A DNA stretch of 64,000 bases from Beijerinckiaceae bacterium (GCA_024304885.1 JALJOM010000003.1:964110-1028109); one strand, 5' to 3'; positions 9,446 through 20,169 are shown, counted from the stretch's first letter. The notes: a model not told the origin generated them from the sequence alone. Made by a program: numbers and translations.

Positions 9446-10141
9446 ATGACGAACTCGGCTCCGCACCCGGAGGATTTCAGCCTCGATGCCGAGGAAGGGC
9501 GTATTCTCGCGCTGTTCAGCCGGCGCTTGATCGAGATTGCGGCTCTGTCTCGTTCCGGCTTGAAGGACGCGAGCGCGAGCGAAGCGCTCGAGGTCCTGCG
9601 CCAACCGGCCCTCTTGATGGACAACGGCGGCTTTGTTCTGCAAGTCAATGCCGCACTGGAGGAGTTCGCGGACAGCGACATCCGGGTGAAGGACCGGCGG
9701 CTCTGGATCCGTGATGTCGATGCGAGGAACAATCTGCAGAGCTTCATCGACCGCATGAAGAACGGTGCCGGCACGGCGTCCCCGGCTGTCGAGCCCATTG
9801 TCGTCCCGCGGCGTGACCTGCTGCCCGTCATCCTGCGAATCTGGCCGATCGAGCGGCCGGAGCGGTGGGCTTCGCCGGATGCGCGAGCGCTCCTCACCTT
9901 GAACGCCCTCGGTCCGAAGCCCGGACCTCCCGCCTCGATCCTGGCCAAGGCGTTCCGGCTCACGCCGTCGGAGGCGAAGCTCGCCTCCATCATCGCCCGC
10001 GGCGTGGCTCCGGAGACCGCCGCGCGAGAGCTCAACATTTCGCGCGAGACCGTGCGCAACCAGCTGAAGTCCGTCTTTGCCAAGACGGGAACCCATCGCC
10101 AAGGCGAGCTCGTCGCCTTGCTGCTCCAGGTCGTCTATTGA
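9446..10141 (+). CDS. LuxR-type helix-turn-helix regulator with PAS-like N-terminus
   Basis: 231 residues from ATG 9446. The C-terminal 65 residues form a GerE/LuxR DNA-binding domain: RLTPSEAKLASIIARG, then APETAARELNISRETVRNQL as the HTH and KSVFAKTGTHRQGELVALLL. The N-terminal 160 residues resemble a degenerate PAS sensor (DNGGFVLQVNAALEEFADSD). No receiver Asp pattern and no autoinducer-binding signature is seen, so it is probably a one-component regulator with unknown ligand. ATG 9446 was chosen over GTG 9413 because GAAAGGA lies about 15 bases upstream and family similarity begins after it. It is followed by a dispersed repeat and an HD-domain gene. Confidence 0.8.
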   Translation: MTNSAPHPEDFSLDAEEGRILALFSRRLIEIAALSRSGLKDASASEALEVLRQPALLMDNGGFVLQVNAALEEFADSDIRVKDRRLWIRDVDARNNLQSFIDRMKNGAGTASPAVEPIVVPRRDLLPVILRIWPIERPERWASPDARALLTLNALGPKPGPPASILAKAFRLTPSEAKLASIIARGVAPETAARELNISRETVRNQLKSVFAKTGTHRQGELVALLLQVVY

Positions 10142-10212
10142 CCCTGCCTGTCGCGAGCCGACGTCACAGCAGAGCTTGGGAGAAGCCCGTGCGCATGATA
10201 GGAATCGTGCCC

Positions 10213-10336
10213 GTCTCCTAGAGCGGGATGAGGAAAAGCGTACAGCGGTTTTCCACCTGCATCCCGCTCTGAGCTTTTGGAATCGATCACGTTTCATGAC
10301 TTTGGAGCGATTCGATCCAAACTCGTCGTGATCTAG
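10213..10336 (-). repeat. Dispersed intergenic repeat, family 2, reverse copy
   Basis: Read on the minus strand this begins TAGATCACGACGAG and ends with a CGGGATGCAGG...CCGCTCTA block. It matches, with divergence and an internal deletion, the longer plus-strand copies at 33191-33345 and 59247-59402. Shared landmarks are TAGATCACGA, an imperfect ATCGATCC palindrome, ATGAAACGTGATCGATTCC, CAGAGCGGGAT and a terminal GAGCGG/CCGCTCT pairing. It lies wholly between the LuxR-type gene and the HD-domain gene. Confidence 0.75.
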
Positions 10337-10362
10337 GCTCGGTACCGAACGGCAGCGCTTCC

Positions 10363-11127
10363 ATGGACGACACTTGCGCGACCTCCGCCGCCGGGGATGT
10401 GCGGCTGCAACAGCCTGCGCCCGCCGACGAGCGGATCGTCGTCAAGTCGGCGCTCGCGACGCTCGGCACGCCGGACTACGAGACACGGCTCGACGTGCTC
10501 GCCCCCGAGCGGCGGGGCGAGCGCAAGGTCTTGATGGGCGACGACCCCGCGCTGCCGAAGATGCCGGCGGCGCCCACGCTCCTCGATTTCTACCGGCTCC
10601 GGTTCGGTCCCCGCCACTCGAACCACATGCTTCAGAGCGCCAGTCTCGCGCTGAAGGCCGGCGTCGAGGAAAAAGGCGTGCTCGCCTGCCTCCTGCACGA
10701 CATCGGGCTCGTCGGCCTCGTCGGCACGGACCACGGCTATTGGGGCGCGCAGCTCATAGGGCCTTATGTGGACGAGGATGTGGCCTTCGCGGTGCGGTAC
10801 CACCAGGCCTTGCGATTCGTTCCCGATGCGCAAGCGGGCTACGACTACCCGCAATCATACATCGACATCTTCGGCGAGGACTACGTGCCCGAGCCCTATA
10901 TACGTGCCGACTACGAATTTGCCAGATCCCACAAGTGGTACGGTATGGCGCGGATGATCACGGTGAACGACGTCTATTCCTTCGATCCCGACGCCGTGGT
11001 GAATCTCGAGGATTTCACCGATATCGTCGGGCGTCACTTCCGCCAGCCGAGGGAGGGTCTCGGCTTCGACAGCTCGCCCGTCGCCCATATGTGGCGCACG
11101 ATGATCTGGCCGCGGAACTTCTTGTAG
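10363..11127 (+). CDS. HD-domain metal-dependent phosphohydrolase-like protein
   Basis: 254 residues. The central region has the HD-superfamily ligand pattern: His in FGPRHSNHMLQSA (near 85), the HD doublet in CLLHDIGLVGL (near 112), DHGYWGAQLIGPY (near 125) and VRYHQALRF (near 145). The rest, including PQSYIDIFGEDYVPEPYIRA, fits no named subfamily I know. HD enzymes are mostly metal-dependent phosphohydrolases, some being oxygenases, so the substrate is open. It is preceded by a dispersed repeat and ends before convergent lepA. The HD call is moderately firm; the function is unknown. Confidence 0.65.
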   Translation: MDDTCATSAAGDVRLQQPAPADERIVVKSALATLGTPDYETRLDVLAPERRGERKVLMGDDPALPKMPAAPTLLDFYRLRFGPRHSNHMLQSASLALKAGVEEKGVLACLLHDIGLVGLVGTDHGYWGAQLIGPYVDEDVAFAVRYHQALRFVPDAQAGYDYPQSYIDIFGEDYVPEPYIRADYEFARSHKWYGMARMITVNDVYSFDPDAVVNLEDFTDIVGRHFRQPREGLGFDSSPVAHMWRTMIWPRNFL

Positions 11128-11260
11128 ACGACGCGGCGAATCCCACCGCTGAACGGGCGAGCAAGCAAGCGGACGGACCCGCTCTTGGGCGCCGACGGAC
11201 CGTGAGAGCGGGTCGCTTGCGCCGCGAGGGAGGGATTCGACGATAGCCGACGGCCGGGGC

Positions 11261-13066
11261 TCAGCTGTCCATCTTCAGGGCCGCGATGAAGGCCTCCTGT
11301 GGAATCTCCACCTTGCCGAATTGGCGCATCTTTTTCTTGCCGGCCTTCTGCTTCTCGAGCAGCTTGCGCTTGCGAGTCACGTCACCGCCGTAGCATTTCG
11401 CCGTCACGTCCTTGCGTAGCGCGCGGACCGTCTCGCGGGCGATGATCTTGCCGCCGATCGCCGCTTGGATCGGAATCTGGAACATATGCGGCGGGATCAA
11501 TTCCTTCAGCTTCTCCACCATCGCCCGCCCCCGCTGCTCGGCGCGGTCGCGATGCACCAGCATGGAGAGTGCATCCACGGGCTCGGAATTGACGAGGATC
11601 GACATCTTCACGAGATCGCCCGCACGGTAGTCGGTGATCTGGTAGTCGAAGCTCGCATAGCCTTTCGAGATCGACTTCAGCCGGTCGTAGAAATCGAACA
11701 CGACCTCGTTCAGCGGCAAGTCGTAGATCGCCATGGCCCGCTTGCCCACATAGTTGAGATCGACCTGGACCCCGCGCCGCTCCTGGCAGAGCTTCAACAC
11801 CGCGCCGAGATAATCGTCGGGAGTCAGGATGGTAGCGCGAATCCAGGGCTCCTCGATCGTCTCGATCTTGGTGGGATCGGGCATGTCCGCCGGATTGTGG
11901 AGCTCCAGCACCTCGCCGCCGCGCTGGACGATCCGGTAGATGACGGACGGCGCGGTCGCGATGAGGTCGAGGTTGAACTCACGCTCGAGCCGTTCCTGGA
12001 TGATCTCGAGATGCAATAGCCCGAGGAACCCACAGCGAAACCCGAAGCCGAGCGCGGCCGAGCTTTCCATCTCGTAGGAGAAGCTCGCGTCGTTGAGGCG
12101 CAGCTTCCCCATGGCGGCGCGCAGATCATCGAAATCGGCGGCATCGACGGGGAAGAGCCCGCAGAAGACGACGGGCTGCGCCGGCTTGAATCCCGGCAAC
12201 GCCTCGGCGCAGCCGTGCCGCTCGTCGGTGATCGTGTCGCCGACGCGAGTATCCGCGACCTGCTTGATCTGCGCCGTGATGAAGCCGACCTCGCCCGGGC
12301 CGAGCGCCGCGACATCGGCCATCTTGGGGCGGAACACGCCGACCCTGTCGATTTCGTAATGGGCGTCCGTGCCCATCATCTTGATTCTCTGGCCCTTGCG
12401 CAGCGTGCCGTCGATGACGCGCACGAGCACGACGACACCGAGATAGGCGTCGTACCAGGAATCGACGAGAAGCGCCTTGAGCGGCGCTTTCTCTTCGCCC
12501 TTCGGTGGCGGCAAGCGAAGAACGATCGCCTCCAGCACCTGGTCGATGTTCAGGCCCGTCTTGGCCGAGATCAGCACGGCGTCCGAAGCGTCGAGGCCGA
12601 TCACGTCCTCGATCTGCTGCTTGATTCGCTCGGGCTCGGCCGCGGGCAGGTCGATCTTGTTCAGGACTGGAACGATCTCGTGCCCGGCGTCGAGCGCGTG
12701 ATAGACATTCGCGAGCGTCTGCGCCTCGACGCCCTGGCTCGCGTCGACGACGAGGAGCGAGCCCTCGCAAGCCGCAAGCGAGCGCGAGACCTCGTAGGCG
12801 AAATCGACGTGGCCGGGCGTGTCCATGAGGTTGAGAATATAGGCCCTTCCGTCCTGCGCCTTGTACTCCAGCCGGACCGTATTGGCCTTGATCGTAATGC
12901 CGCGCTCGCGCTCGATATCCATGGAATCGAGCACCTGCTCGACCATCTCGCGCTCGGCGAGCGTACCCGTCGCCTGGATCAGCCGGTCGGCCAGCGTCGA
13001 TTTGCCGTGGTCGATATGGGCGACGATGGAGAAGTTCCGGATATTCTGGATCGCATGGCTGGTCAT
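11261..13066 (-). CDS. lepA: Elongation factor 4 (LepA), ribosome back-translocase GTPase
   Basis: 601 residues, standard for LepA/EF4. GTPase motifs are complete: [15 protein letters not shown] (G1, near 12-26), ERERGITIK (switch I), [13 protein letters not shown] (G3) and [10 protein letters not shown] (G4). The LepA-specific C-terminal domain ends in [23 protein letters not shown] 13066 was chosen because homology begins with [20 protein letters not shown]; the longer upstream frame has no similarity. LepA helps ribosomes under ionic or cold stress and in assembly. It is convergent with the HD-domain gene. Confidence 0.98.
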   Translation of the reverse strand: MTSHAIQNIRNFSIVAHIDHGKSTLADRLIQATGTLAEREMVEQVLDSMDIERERGITIKANTVRLEYKAQDGRAYILNLMDTPGHVDFAYEVSRSLAACEGSLLVVDASQGVEAQTLANVYHALDAGHEIVPVLNKIDLPAAEPERIKQQIEDVIGLDASDAVLISAKTGLNIDQVLEAIVLRLPPPKGEEKAPLKALLVDSWYDAYLGVVVLVRVIDGTLRKGQRIKMMGTDAHYEIDRVGVFRPKMADVAALGPGEVGFITAQIKQVADTRVGDTITDERHGCAEALPGFKPAQPVVFCGLFPVDAADFDDLRAAMGKLRLNDASFSYEMESSAALGFGFRCGFLGLLHLEIIQERLEREFNLDLIATAPSVIYRIVQRGGEVLELHNPADMPDPTKIETIEEPWIRATILTPDDYLGAVLKLCQERRGVQVDLNYVGKRAMAIYDLPLNEVVFDFYDRLKSISKGYASFDYQITDYRAGDLVKMSILVNSEPVDALSMLVHRDRAEQRGRAMVEKLKELIPPHMFQIPIQAAIGGKIIARETVRALRKDVTAKCYGGDVTRKRKLLEKQKAGKKKMRQFGKVEIPQEAFIAALKMDS

Positions 13067-13427
13067 GCGCGGGAGATAGCAGGGGGCGGGGCGTAAGGGA
13101 AGGAGAGGGGGAGGCCGATTGCAGCGGAGCCACGCATTTTGCCGAAGTGAGATCTCCCAGCTGCGGCGCTGGGGGCTGGCACACGCAAAACGCAAGGCTC
13201 CGCTCGAGAGCCGTACGTGCGATCCGATCAGGTCGGAGGAGCTTCCGCGCCAGAAAGCGATCGCTGATTGCGGTGGATCAGCACGGGGACAGGGCTCGCC
13301 TGTTGTTGCCGCACGAGCGTGCTGCCCGCGGGGTGCCGAGTGGCGCCATCCATGCCCGGTGTGCCGGCATGAATCGCACGGTCGCCGCCCGCCCGAACGC
13401 AAGACCGCGATCCGCCTTCGGCATACA
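13067..13427. other. 361-bp gap between lepA and the 13.4-16.1 kb gene
   Basis: This gap holds the lepA upstream region, including an AGGGAAGGAGAGGGGGAGG purine run on the plus strand, and the downstream end of the large secreted-protein gene. No convincing ORF, RNA gene or terminator was seen. Confidence 0.5.
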
Positions 13428-16115
13428 TCACCGGAATGACGGCTGCGAGAAATCCTGCGCCCGTCGTCCCCTCGTCCCTCGGGACTTGCAGGAAGGCTTG
13501 TGCAGCTTTCCTTTCGAGCCGTGGGCGACAGGCGCGCAGGCGCCGGGATCGTCGAGCGGTGTGGTGAGCGTCTCGAGCAGGACCTCGCCCGGCAGCCCGG
13601 GTACGAGGTTGGGCCGTGGAAAAGAACAGCCGCCGCTGGAATCGCCGCACGTGCCGCCGTTGCTCTGGTAATCGCTCCATCCCTGCGGCAAGGCGTTGAC
13701 CATGGCGCTCCAGCCGCGAACGTTCAGGAAGAAATCCCAGGAATAAAGATTCATCGTGGAGAATAGCTTGCTGGTCAGTGCGTTCGAGGGGTAGGAGCGG
13801 TCGTGCCGGCTGACAGCCATGATGATATTGTTTCCGAAGCTGGCCCACGCGCCGCTCGGCGGCGAGTAGACCGAGCCAGAGCAACAACATGTTTCGGTCA
13901 CAGTGCTGCAGCCATAGGTATAGCTGTAATCGGAAGGCTTGCTGAACGGGACACTGTAAAAATTCACGAGCTCGTATTTCGCGGGCATCAAGGCCTGATA
14001 GAAGCCGACCGTGTAGGCGCTCGCCAATTGGGTGGTGATATTGGCGGTCGTGTCCGTGCTCCAGTACCATGGGCCTCCTTCTTGCGCGTTTTGAATTTTT
14101 GTTCCGATCGTCTGGAGCTTCATCCAATCGGTCAGCAAGAGGTTTTCCAGCACTCCGAGCTTAGCGATCCCCGTGCTCAACGAAGCATTAACCTGTGTCG
14201 CCAGATCACCCACCGTGGCGAGGACCTGATTGTTGCTGGCGCCCGTCGTCTTGTTGTTGAACTGCATCTGCAGGTAAACCAGGGCGTTCGCCGTGGCAAT
14301 GACCGGGATGAGCTCCGGTTGCAAGCTGGTGGCGACGATCTTCGCAACCATCAGGGTATCGCGCACCACTCCCAGAATATCGACGGGGAGAGCCGGCGTG
14401 CTGGGCGGAAGCTGAACGTCCGCCTGCACGGCGGCATAAGCGGACAGAAGGTCGTCGGTCAGGAGGTTCGCCAAGACCGTCTGGGACGTCAGGTTGTTTG
14501 CGAAAAAGCCCTGGATATCCGAGCATAGCCCACGCTCGATCTCGAGCTGAGCGACGACCTGGTTGAAGACGGTTTCGGAAAACGTAAATCCTGCAGGTTG
14601 TGTGGTCGGCTGGCTCGGATAGGAAAGGCTCGGGAATGGCCCGCTGCACACAGACGAGCTCAAGCCCAAGTCGGTGTAATGGCCGCGAACGTCCTCGTCG
14701 GTGCAGGATGGATTCCCCGCGCAGATGATCTGCCAGCTGATCCATTTGTAGGCCGCGCATTGCTGGTCGCCCGTGGGGCAGACTGCCTCGCTCCCATGCG
14801 CCGCGACGGGCCATTGGCTCGGAGCGGCATAGGCCGTCGAATAGAGGCTCAAGTCGAGCGAGATATTCGGAAATGCGGACGAGCTTACCGGCGTGAAGAG
14901 GCCGTTATTGTTCTGCTGCATCACGGTGGTGATATTGCCGGAGAGTTGCGGTGTCGCATAGGAGCGCACTTCCGGTGAGAGCGTGGGATCTCCGGAATTG
15001 GGGATGCCGATGATCGAATAATAGCCGTTGGAGCCCAAGGCAGCAAAGTTGCCGGCGCCGCCGAGCTTGGTGACAACTTCGGTGATCGTTTCGAAATCGG
15101 CGATGGAGGCGCCGCCAGGATTGAAGTTGAAGCCGGGATTGCTGCCGAGGCTGGCGATGATGAAGACGAGGTTCCCGGTCACGAGGCCGTTCTGGTAGGT
15201 GCTCAAGTCCGACGCCATCCGGCTGGTCTCGCTCGCCGCGGTGCCGGGATTGCTCGAGTTCGTCGCGTAGGATGTGTGCAATATCACCACCGTCGGGTCC
15301 GTCGCGATCCGGTCGATGGTCGTTCGCTTGGCGACGAGCACATGGAAGCCCCCCGGCGTGCCGGCCGGCAGGGGCGGCGCCTGGAAAGCCGAGCTGCCAA
15401 CCACGATCGTGTTGCTCTGCGGCCCAGCCATCGTCTGGATCGTCACGAACTTCGAATAGGTAAAGGCATAGTTGCTTTGAACGTCTTGGATCAGCGCCCC
15501 GGAAATATTGCCGTCCGTATCAGGATTGACAAGTGTGCTGACCTGGGTCGCCGGCGCCCCCGATTGTGGCACGCCGATCAGCGAAAAAGCGCTCGGGGAC
15601 TGTGGGGAGTTCAGGCCCGAATACATAAAAGAAGGTGTGCCGCCGAGATAGAAGGACACGTCGTCGAGGAAGTCGGTCGATTGCGAAGAGATCGACGAGG
15701 CCGGGCCGATCGAGGAGACGATGACCAGCACATCGTTGCCGAGGCTAGTGACGTCACTGTACATGGAAGCAAGCGAGCTGAAATCGAGCCCGTAGGTGTT
15801 GTTCGAGACCAAAGCGAGCGCAGCGCGGCTCAATACGACGACGTGATAGCCCGGTCCGGCACCGGTCGCGGTGTAGGTGGTCAGGACGGGCGTGGTGGTA
15901 TCGCAGTGTTGGGTGCAGATGATGGTGCTATAGGGATTTTGCCCCGTGCCGACGACTCGTGTCTGGATCGCCACCAGCGGCGGCAGGGCATTTGCTTCGC
16001 CTGGTCCCAGCAGCAAGACGAGACACGAGGCGAGTAGGACGAGCGTCAGTGCTCGGCTAAAGCAAACGGCCAACAATTTCGGGACCAAGTAGTTACAGCT
16101 TTGTTCAGCAGTCAT
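13428..16115 (-). CDS. Large secreted protein with duplicated ILEI/FAM3-like N-terminal module
   Basis: 895 residues from ATG 16115, ahead of which no homology-like sequence is seen. Residues 1-42 form a signal peptide (hydrophobic [16 protein letters not shown], cleavage probably after GEANA). Residues about 45-220 and 220-400 look like two copies of one module: [15 protein letters not shown] against [27 protein letters not shown] against [11 protein letters not shown], and [12 protein letters not shown] against [12 protein letters not shown], each followed by DGNISGAL or SGNITTVM. The order of these strands resembles the ILEI/FAM3 fold (inference). The second half is Cys-containing and partly helical (an ETCCCSG cluster near 780). 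It is rich in Asn, Ser and Thr and lower in GC than its neighbours, which suggests transfer. Function unknown. Confidence 0.6.
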   Translation of the reverse strand: MTAEQSCNYLVPKLLAVCFSRALTLVLLASCLVLLLGPGEANALPPLVAIQTRVVGTGQNPYSTIICTQHCDTTTPVLTTYTATGAGPGYHVVVLSRAALALVSNNTYGLDFSSLASMYSDVTSLGNDVLVIVSSIGPASSISSQSTDFLDDVSFYLGGTPSFMYSGLNSPQSPSAFSLIGVPQSGAPATQVSTLVNPDTDGNISGALIQDVQSNYAFTYSKFVTIQTMAGPQSNTIVVGSSAFQAPPLPAGTPGGFHVLVAKRTTIDRIATDPTVVILHTSYATNSSNPGTAASETSRMASDLSTYQNGLVTGNLVFIIASLGSNPGFNFNPGGASIADFETITEVVTKLGGAGNFAALGSNGYYSIIGIPNSGDPTLSPEVRSYATPQLSGNITTVMQQNNNGLFTPVSSSAFPNISLDLSLYSTAYAAPSQWPVAAHGSEAVCPTGDQQCAAYKWISWQIICAGNPSCTDEDVRGHYTDLGLSSSVCSGPFPSLSYPSQPTTQPAGFTFSETVFNQVVAQLEIERGLCSDIQGFFANNLTSQTVLANLLTDDLLSAYAAVQADVQLPPSTPALPVDILGVVRDTLMVAKIVATSLQPELIPVIATANALVYLQMQFNNKTTGASNNQVLATVGDLATQVNASLSTGIAKLGVLENLLLTDWMKLQTIGTKIQNAQEGGPWYWSTDTTANITTQLASAYTVGFYQALMPAKYELVNFYSVPFSKPSDYSYTYGCSTVTETCCCSGSVYSPPSGAWASFGNNIIMAVSRHDRSYPSNALTSKLFSTMNLYSWDFFLNVRGWSAMVNALPQGWSDYQSNGGTCGDSSGGCSFPRPNLVPGLPGEVLLETLTTPLDDPGACAPVAHGSKGKLHKPSCKSRGTRGRRAQDFSQPSFR

Positions 16116-16326
16116 GGTTCTGCTCTCACTACCGGGCAGCCTCGGCAAAGCTTCGCACACACCGCATGCTTCAGCAAGGCCGTGGCCTCGCGCATGACCT
16201 TCGGGCTACGGGCGGTCCTGCGCCGGTAAAGGGGGAGAGCACTCGAACGCTCGATCTCACGTTCGAGGGATTCGGATCGGCTCGATGTGGCAGCTTGCGC
16301 CACCACCATACTCGCTACAAATCGCC

Positions 16327-17694
16327 CTAATCGACCCGGAGCGACTTCAGCTTGCGGTGCAGTGCCGAGCGCTCCATGCCGATGAACTCGGCAGTGCGCG
16401 AGATATTGCCGCCGAACCGGTTGATCTGAGCGACGAGATATTCGCGCTCGAAGACCTCGCGCGCATCGCGGAGCGGCAGGCTCATCAGCTTCTCGCCGCC
16501 GCTGCCGTTCGGGGTCGAGGGCACGAGCGCGCCGATCTCCGCCGGCAGGAGGTCGGCGGTGATCGCCGCCTCGGGATCGCCCTTCGCGAGGATCATCAGA
16601 CGCTCGACGTTGTTGCGCAGCTGGCGGATGTTACCCGGCCAGTCGTGCGATTGGAGAACCGCCATCGCGTCGTCGGCGATGATGCGGCGCGCCATCCCGG
16701 TAGAGGTCGAGACCTGGTCCATGAAGAAATCGATCAGCTCGGTAATGTCCTCGCGGCGCTCGCAGAGCGCGGGCACCCGGACCGGCACGACAGCGAGACG
16801 ATGGAACAGGTCCTCGCGGAACGCGCCCTCGGCAATCAAGGCCGCGAGGTCGCGCGCGCTCGACGAGATGATTCGGACGTCGACCTGGACTCGGGTCGCG
16901 CCGCCGACCCTGAGAAAGGTCTGATCGACCAGGACGCGCAGGATCTTGCTCTGGGTCTCCTTCGGCATGTCGGCGACCTCGTCGAGATAGAGCGTCCCGC
17001 CGTGCGCCTCCTCGAGCGCGCCGACCTTGCGGTTCGATCCGTCCTTGTCCTCCGTCCCGAAGAGCTCGATCTCCATGGTGTCGGGCGCGATCGTCGCCGA
17101 GTTGAGGACGACGAAGGGGCCGTTCGCGCGCGCGGAGGCCTCGTGGATCAGGCGCGCGGCGAGCTCCTTTCCCGCGCCCGAGGCTCCGGTGATGAGGACT
17201 CGGGAGTTGGCAGGTCCCACCCGCTCGATCACCTGGCGCAGCTGGTTGACGGCGGTCGAGTGCCCGACCAGCCGATTGACCGAGCCGCTCCGCGCGCGAA
17301 GCTCGCTCACCTCGCGCTTGAGACGTGACGCCTCGAGCGCGCGCTCGGCGACGAGCACGAGCCGATCGGCCTTGAAAGGCTTCTCGATGAAGTCGTAGGC
17401 GCCGAGCTTGATCGCCGCGACCGCCGTCTCGATATTGCCGTGACCCGAGATCATCACCACGGGCAGCATCGGGTTCTCCGCCTTGATGATCTTCAGGAGC
17501 TGCATGCCGTCGAGGCGCGAGCCCTGGAGCCAGATGTCCAGGAACAAGAGGGACGGCCGGCGCGCCGAGATCGCCGCCAGCGCCTCGTCGGAATTCTTGG
17601 CGGTGCGGGTGCCGTGGCCCTCGTCGGAGAGAATTCCCGATACGATCTCGCGAATGTCGGCCTCGTCGTCCACGATCAAGATGTCGCTTGCCAT
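16327..17694 (-). CDS. ntrX: NtrX response regulator (NtrC-family, no GAFTGA)
   Basis: 455 residues. The receiver domain (1-120) has the acidic DDE at 9-11, phospho-acceptor D53 in LLFLDIW and K105 in EKPF. The AAA+ domain has Walker A GASGAGKE (170-177) and Walker B LYLDEV (235-240). The sigma54-contacting GAFTGA loop is absent: after ELFGTEDKDG the sequence goes directly to KVGALEEAHGG. This is typical of alphaproteobacterial NtrX, which therefore probably does not act as a classical sigma54 activator. A Fis-type HTH (NISRTAEFIGMERSALHRKL) ends the protein. It follows ntrY by 3 bases and is the response partner of NtrY in nitrogen/redox and envelope signalling. Confidence 0.95.
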   Translation of the reverse strand: MASDILIVDDEADIREIVSGILSDEGHGTRTAKNSDEALAAISARRPSLLFLDIWLQGSRLDGMQLLKIIKAENPMLPVVMISGHGNIETAVAAIKLGAYDFIEKPFKADRLVLVAERALEASRLKREVSELRARSGSVNRLVGHSTAVNQLRQVIERVGPANSRVLITGASGAGKELAARLIHEASARANGPFVVLNSATIAPDTMEIELFGTEDKDGSNRKVGALEEAHGGTLYLDEVADMPKETQSKILRVLVDQTFLRVGGATRVQVDVRIISSSARDLAALIAEGAFREDLFHRLAVVPVRVPALCERREDITELIDFFMDQVSTSTGMARRIIADDAMAVLQSHDWPGNIRQLRNNVERLMILAKGDPEAAITADLLPAEIGALVPSTPNGSGGEKLMSLPLRDAREVFEREYLVAQINRFGGNISRTAEFIGMERSALHRKLKSLRVD

Positions 17695-17697
17695 GGC

Positions 17698-19959
17698 CTA
17701 GCATGCTCCTCTTTGCGGCTCGGGCGTACGCTCGCTCGTGTCGGCGGCGGCCTCGGTCTCGGCGCTCCACGGGAAGAAAAGCCTCACCCATGCGCCGCGT
17801 CCGGACGGCTTGTCGCGCAGCTCGAGGCCGCCGCCGTGGTCGGTGAGGATCTTGACGACGATCGGCAGGCCGAGCCCCGTGCCCTCGGTCCGCGTCGTCA
17901 TGTAGGGCTCGAGCAACCGCTGCCGGTCCTCGCTCGGGAAGCCCTTGCCGTTGTCGATCACGTCGATCGCCACGATGCCGCCGCCGACCGTGAGCGAGAC
18001 CTCGATCTCGCCCGGAAAGCTCGTCGCCTCCTGGGCCGCGGCGATGCCTTCCGTCGCGTTCTTCATGATGTTCTGCAGCGCCTGCGAGATCAGCCGCCGG
18101 TCGAACCGCGCGACGATCACGTGGCCCGGCAGGCGCTCCTCGAAGGCGATCTCGGGATGGGCGACCCGCATCAGGAACAGGACGCGGCGCACGCAATCGG
18201 TGAGATCGTCGGCCTCGAGCCTCGCTTTCGGCATGCGCGCGAAGGCCGAGAACTCGTCGACCATGCGCTTGATGTCGTCGACCTGGCGCACGATCGTCTC
18301 GGTGCATTGGTCGAAGATTTCGCGGTCCTGGGTGATGAGGCGGCCGTACTTGCGCTTGATCCGCTCGGCCGAGAGCTGGATCGGGGTCAAGGGATTGCGG
18401 ATCTCGTGGGCGATCCTGCGCGCGACATCGGCCCAGGCCGCGGTGCGCTGCGCCGAGACGAGATCGGTGATGTCGTCGAGGGTCACGATGAAGCTCTTGG
18501 CGGCGCCGTCGGTCGGCTCGCGCGTGATGCTCACGTTGAACAGGCGCTGGAGGCCGCCCCGCACGAGCGAAATTTGGCTCTGGACCCAGCGCGAATGGCT
18601 CGACCGCGCGTCGGCATGAACCGCGGCGATCTCGGGCAGGACAGAATCCAGCGCGCGTCCGACGAGCCCCTCCGCCGCCTCGCCGTCGCGCGGCAGGATC
18701 TGCTCGGCCGAGGGATTGAGGACCGTGATCTCGCCTTTCGCGCCGACGCCGATCACGGCGACCGGAACGCCGGAGAGCACGGCCTCGGTGAAGCGGCGCC
18801 GCTCGTCGATGAGATTGCTCGCGGCGACCAGGCGCCGCTGCTGGAGCCTGAGCTCCGCCGTCATCTTGTTGAAGGTCAGGCCGAGGTTGGCGAGATCGCC
18901 TTCCGACTTGTCCACCTCCACCTTTACCTCGAGATTGCCCGAGGAGACCTCGTCGTTGGCGGCGATCAGGCGGCGGATCGGCGCGACGAGCCGATTGGCG
19001 AAGGAGAGCCCGAGCCAGGTCGCGGACAAGAGCATGATCAGGCCGATCAGCACGAAGACGGTCGCGAAGGCGATCTGGATGCTCTGCCTGTGGCTGTCGA
19101 AGCCGTCGTAGAGCGCGACGAGCTTTTCCGCCTCGCGCGGGAACTCGACCGTGAAGGGATCGACCGGTCGCGCGACATAGAGGAACGTGTCCTTGAAGGA
19201 GGTGAGGGTGCGCAAGGCGACGAAGGTGCGGCCTTCGTCGAGGATGAGGCAGAGGGGCTCGTTCTTCGTCGCGTCCTCGAAGTCGGCCTTCTCGGGCCGC
19301 ACCACGGCGTTGCCGACCGGCGAGCCCGTCTCGATTCGCTCGATGATGGTTCCGTTCGGCTCGAGCAAGGCCGCGGCGGTGAAGCCGAGGAAGCGCGCGC
19401 GCGAGGAGAAGAACTCGCGAAACAGGGGGCGATCGAGCTCGAACATGAGCTTCGCGCGATCGAGGTCGGAGGCGGTGAGCCGCGCCTCCTGGAGCAGAGC
19501 CCGGCATTGGGCCTCGCCGAACAGGCGTGCGGCCTCGATCGTATTGGCGACGAAGCCGCGCCCGTCGCGCATGAAGGAGGGGTTGAGGCTGCGGTCGAGC
19601 GTCACCGAGCCGACCCAGGCCATGAGAAGCGCCGGCACGACGGCGATGATGGAGAAGAGGCCGACGATCCGGACGTGGAGCTGGGCGCCGGCCGCCCCCG
19701 CGCGACGCGCCTTGTAGATGGCATAGGCCTCGGCGACGACGAAGCCGAGGACGAGGAGGATGCCGAGCACATTGACGACGAAAAGCCCGAGCAGGACGGA
19801 ATCGGTCGGGGCGATCGGCGTGAAGCCGGCGAAGACGAGGAAGCTCGCGAGCGCGACGGCGAGAGCGAGGACGACGACGATCGGGCCGAGCCGGGTCGTG
19901 AGCCGGCGCTCGGCTTTCGATGCGCGCGAGCCATCCCGCGTCGTTCTCGTGTCGCCCAT
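17698..19959 (-). CDS. ntrY: NtrY sensor histidine kinase
   Basis: About 753 residues from ATG 19959; GTG 19989 in the same frame would add 10 residues and neither start has a strong ribosome site. Three N-terminal membrane segments (roughly residues 25-115) and a fourth before the HAMP domain frame a large extracytoplasmic sensor region. A PAS domain follows (VAVIGVGAKGEITVLNPSAE). The kinase has the H box RRIAHEIRNPLTPIQL, the N box NIMKNATEGI, and G boxes DNGKGFPSED and GTGLGLPIV. This is the layout of NtrY. It is transcribed with ntrX; in many relatives ntrC lies directly upstream, but here an opposite-strand insert intervenes. Confidence 0.95.
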   Translation of the reverse strand: MGDTRTTRDGSRASKAERRLTTRLGPIVVVLALAVALASFLVFAGFTPIAPTDSVLLGLFVVNVLGILLVLGFVVAEAYAIYKARRAGAAGAQLHVRIVGLFSIIAVVPALLMAWVGSVTLDRSLNPSFMRDGRGFVANTIEAARLFGEAQCRALLQEARLTASDLDRAKLMFELDRPLFREFFSSRARFLGFTAAALLEPNGTIIERIETGSPVGNAVVRPEKADFEDATKNEPLCLILDEGRTFVALRTLTSFKDTFLYVARPVDPFTVEFPREAEKLVALYDGFDSHRQSIQIAFATVFVLIGLIMLLSATWLGLSFANRLVAPIRRLIAANDEVSSGNLEVKVEVDKSEGDLANLGLTFNKMTAELRLQQRRLVAASNLIDERRRFTEAVLSGVPVAVIGVGAKGEITVLNPSAEQILPRDGEAAEGLVGRALDSVLPEIAAVHADARSSHSRWVQSQISLVRGGLQRLFNVSITREPTDGAAKSFIVTLDDITDLVSAQRTAAWADVARRIAHEIRNPLTPIQLSAERIKRKYGRLITQDREIFDQCTETIVRQVDDIKRMVDEFSAFARMPKARLEADDLTDCVRRVLFLMRVAHPEIAFEERLPGHVIVARFDRRLISQALQNIMKNATEGIAAAQEATSFPGEIEVSLTVGGGIVAIDVIDNGKGFPSEDRQRLLEPYMTTRTEGTGLGLPIVVKILTDHGGGLELRDKPSGRGAWVRLFFPWSAETEAAADTSERTPEPQRGAC

Positions 19960-20169
19960 GGCAAGCCAGCGCTCGGAGCAGAAGGGCACGACATGGCAGC
20001 GGCTCTCGAGCCTGCGCCGAATGCGTTACCTTTTTGCCACGCTGTTGCACGATTGCGACATTTCAGGGGCGAGCGCGTCCCGTTCTCGAATCCTTGCTCG
20101 TCGAGCGGCGAGGGGTAATCTCGATCGCGCAGCCGACGCGGAGCGGCGGGAGAATGCGGGGCTGCGCCC

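Noticed and set aside
16631-20050. 1,139-codon open frame on the minus strand overlapping ntrY/ntrX
   Set aside because: Arg/Ala/Pro-rich shadow in a different frame; ntrY and ntrX have full family motifs on the same strand.
17440-20118. 892-codon open frame on the plus strand
   Set aside because: Antisense shadow of ntrX/ntrY typical of GC-rich genes; composition dominated by D, E, R, L, A, with no family motif.
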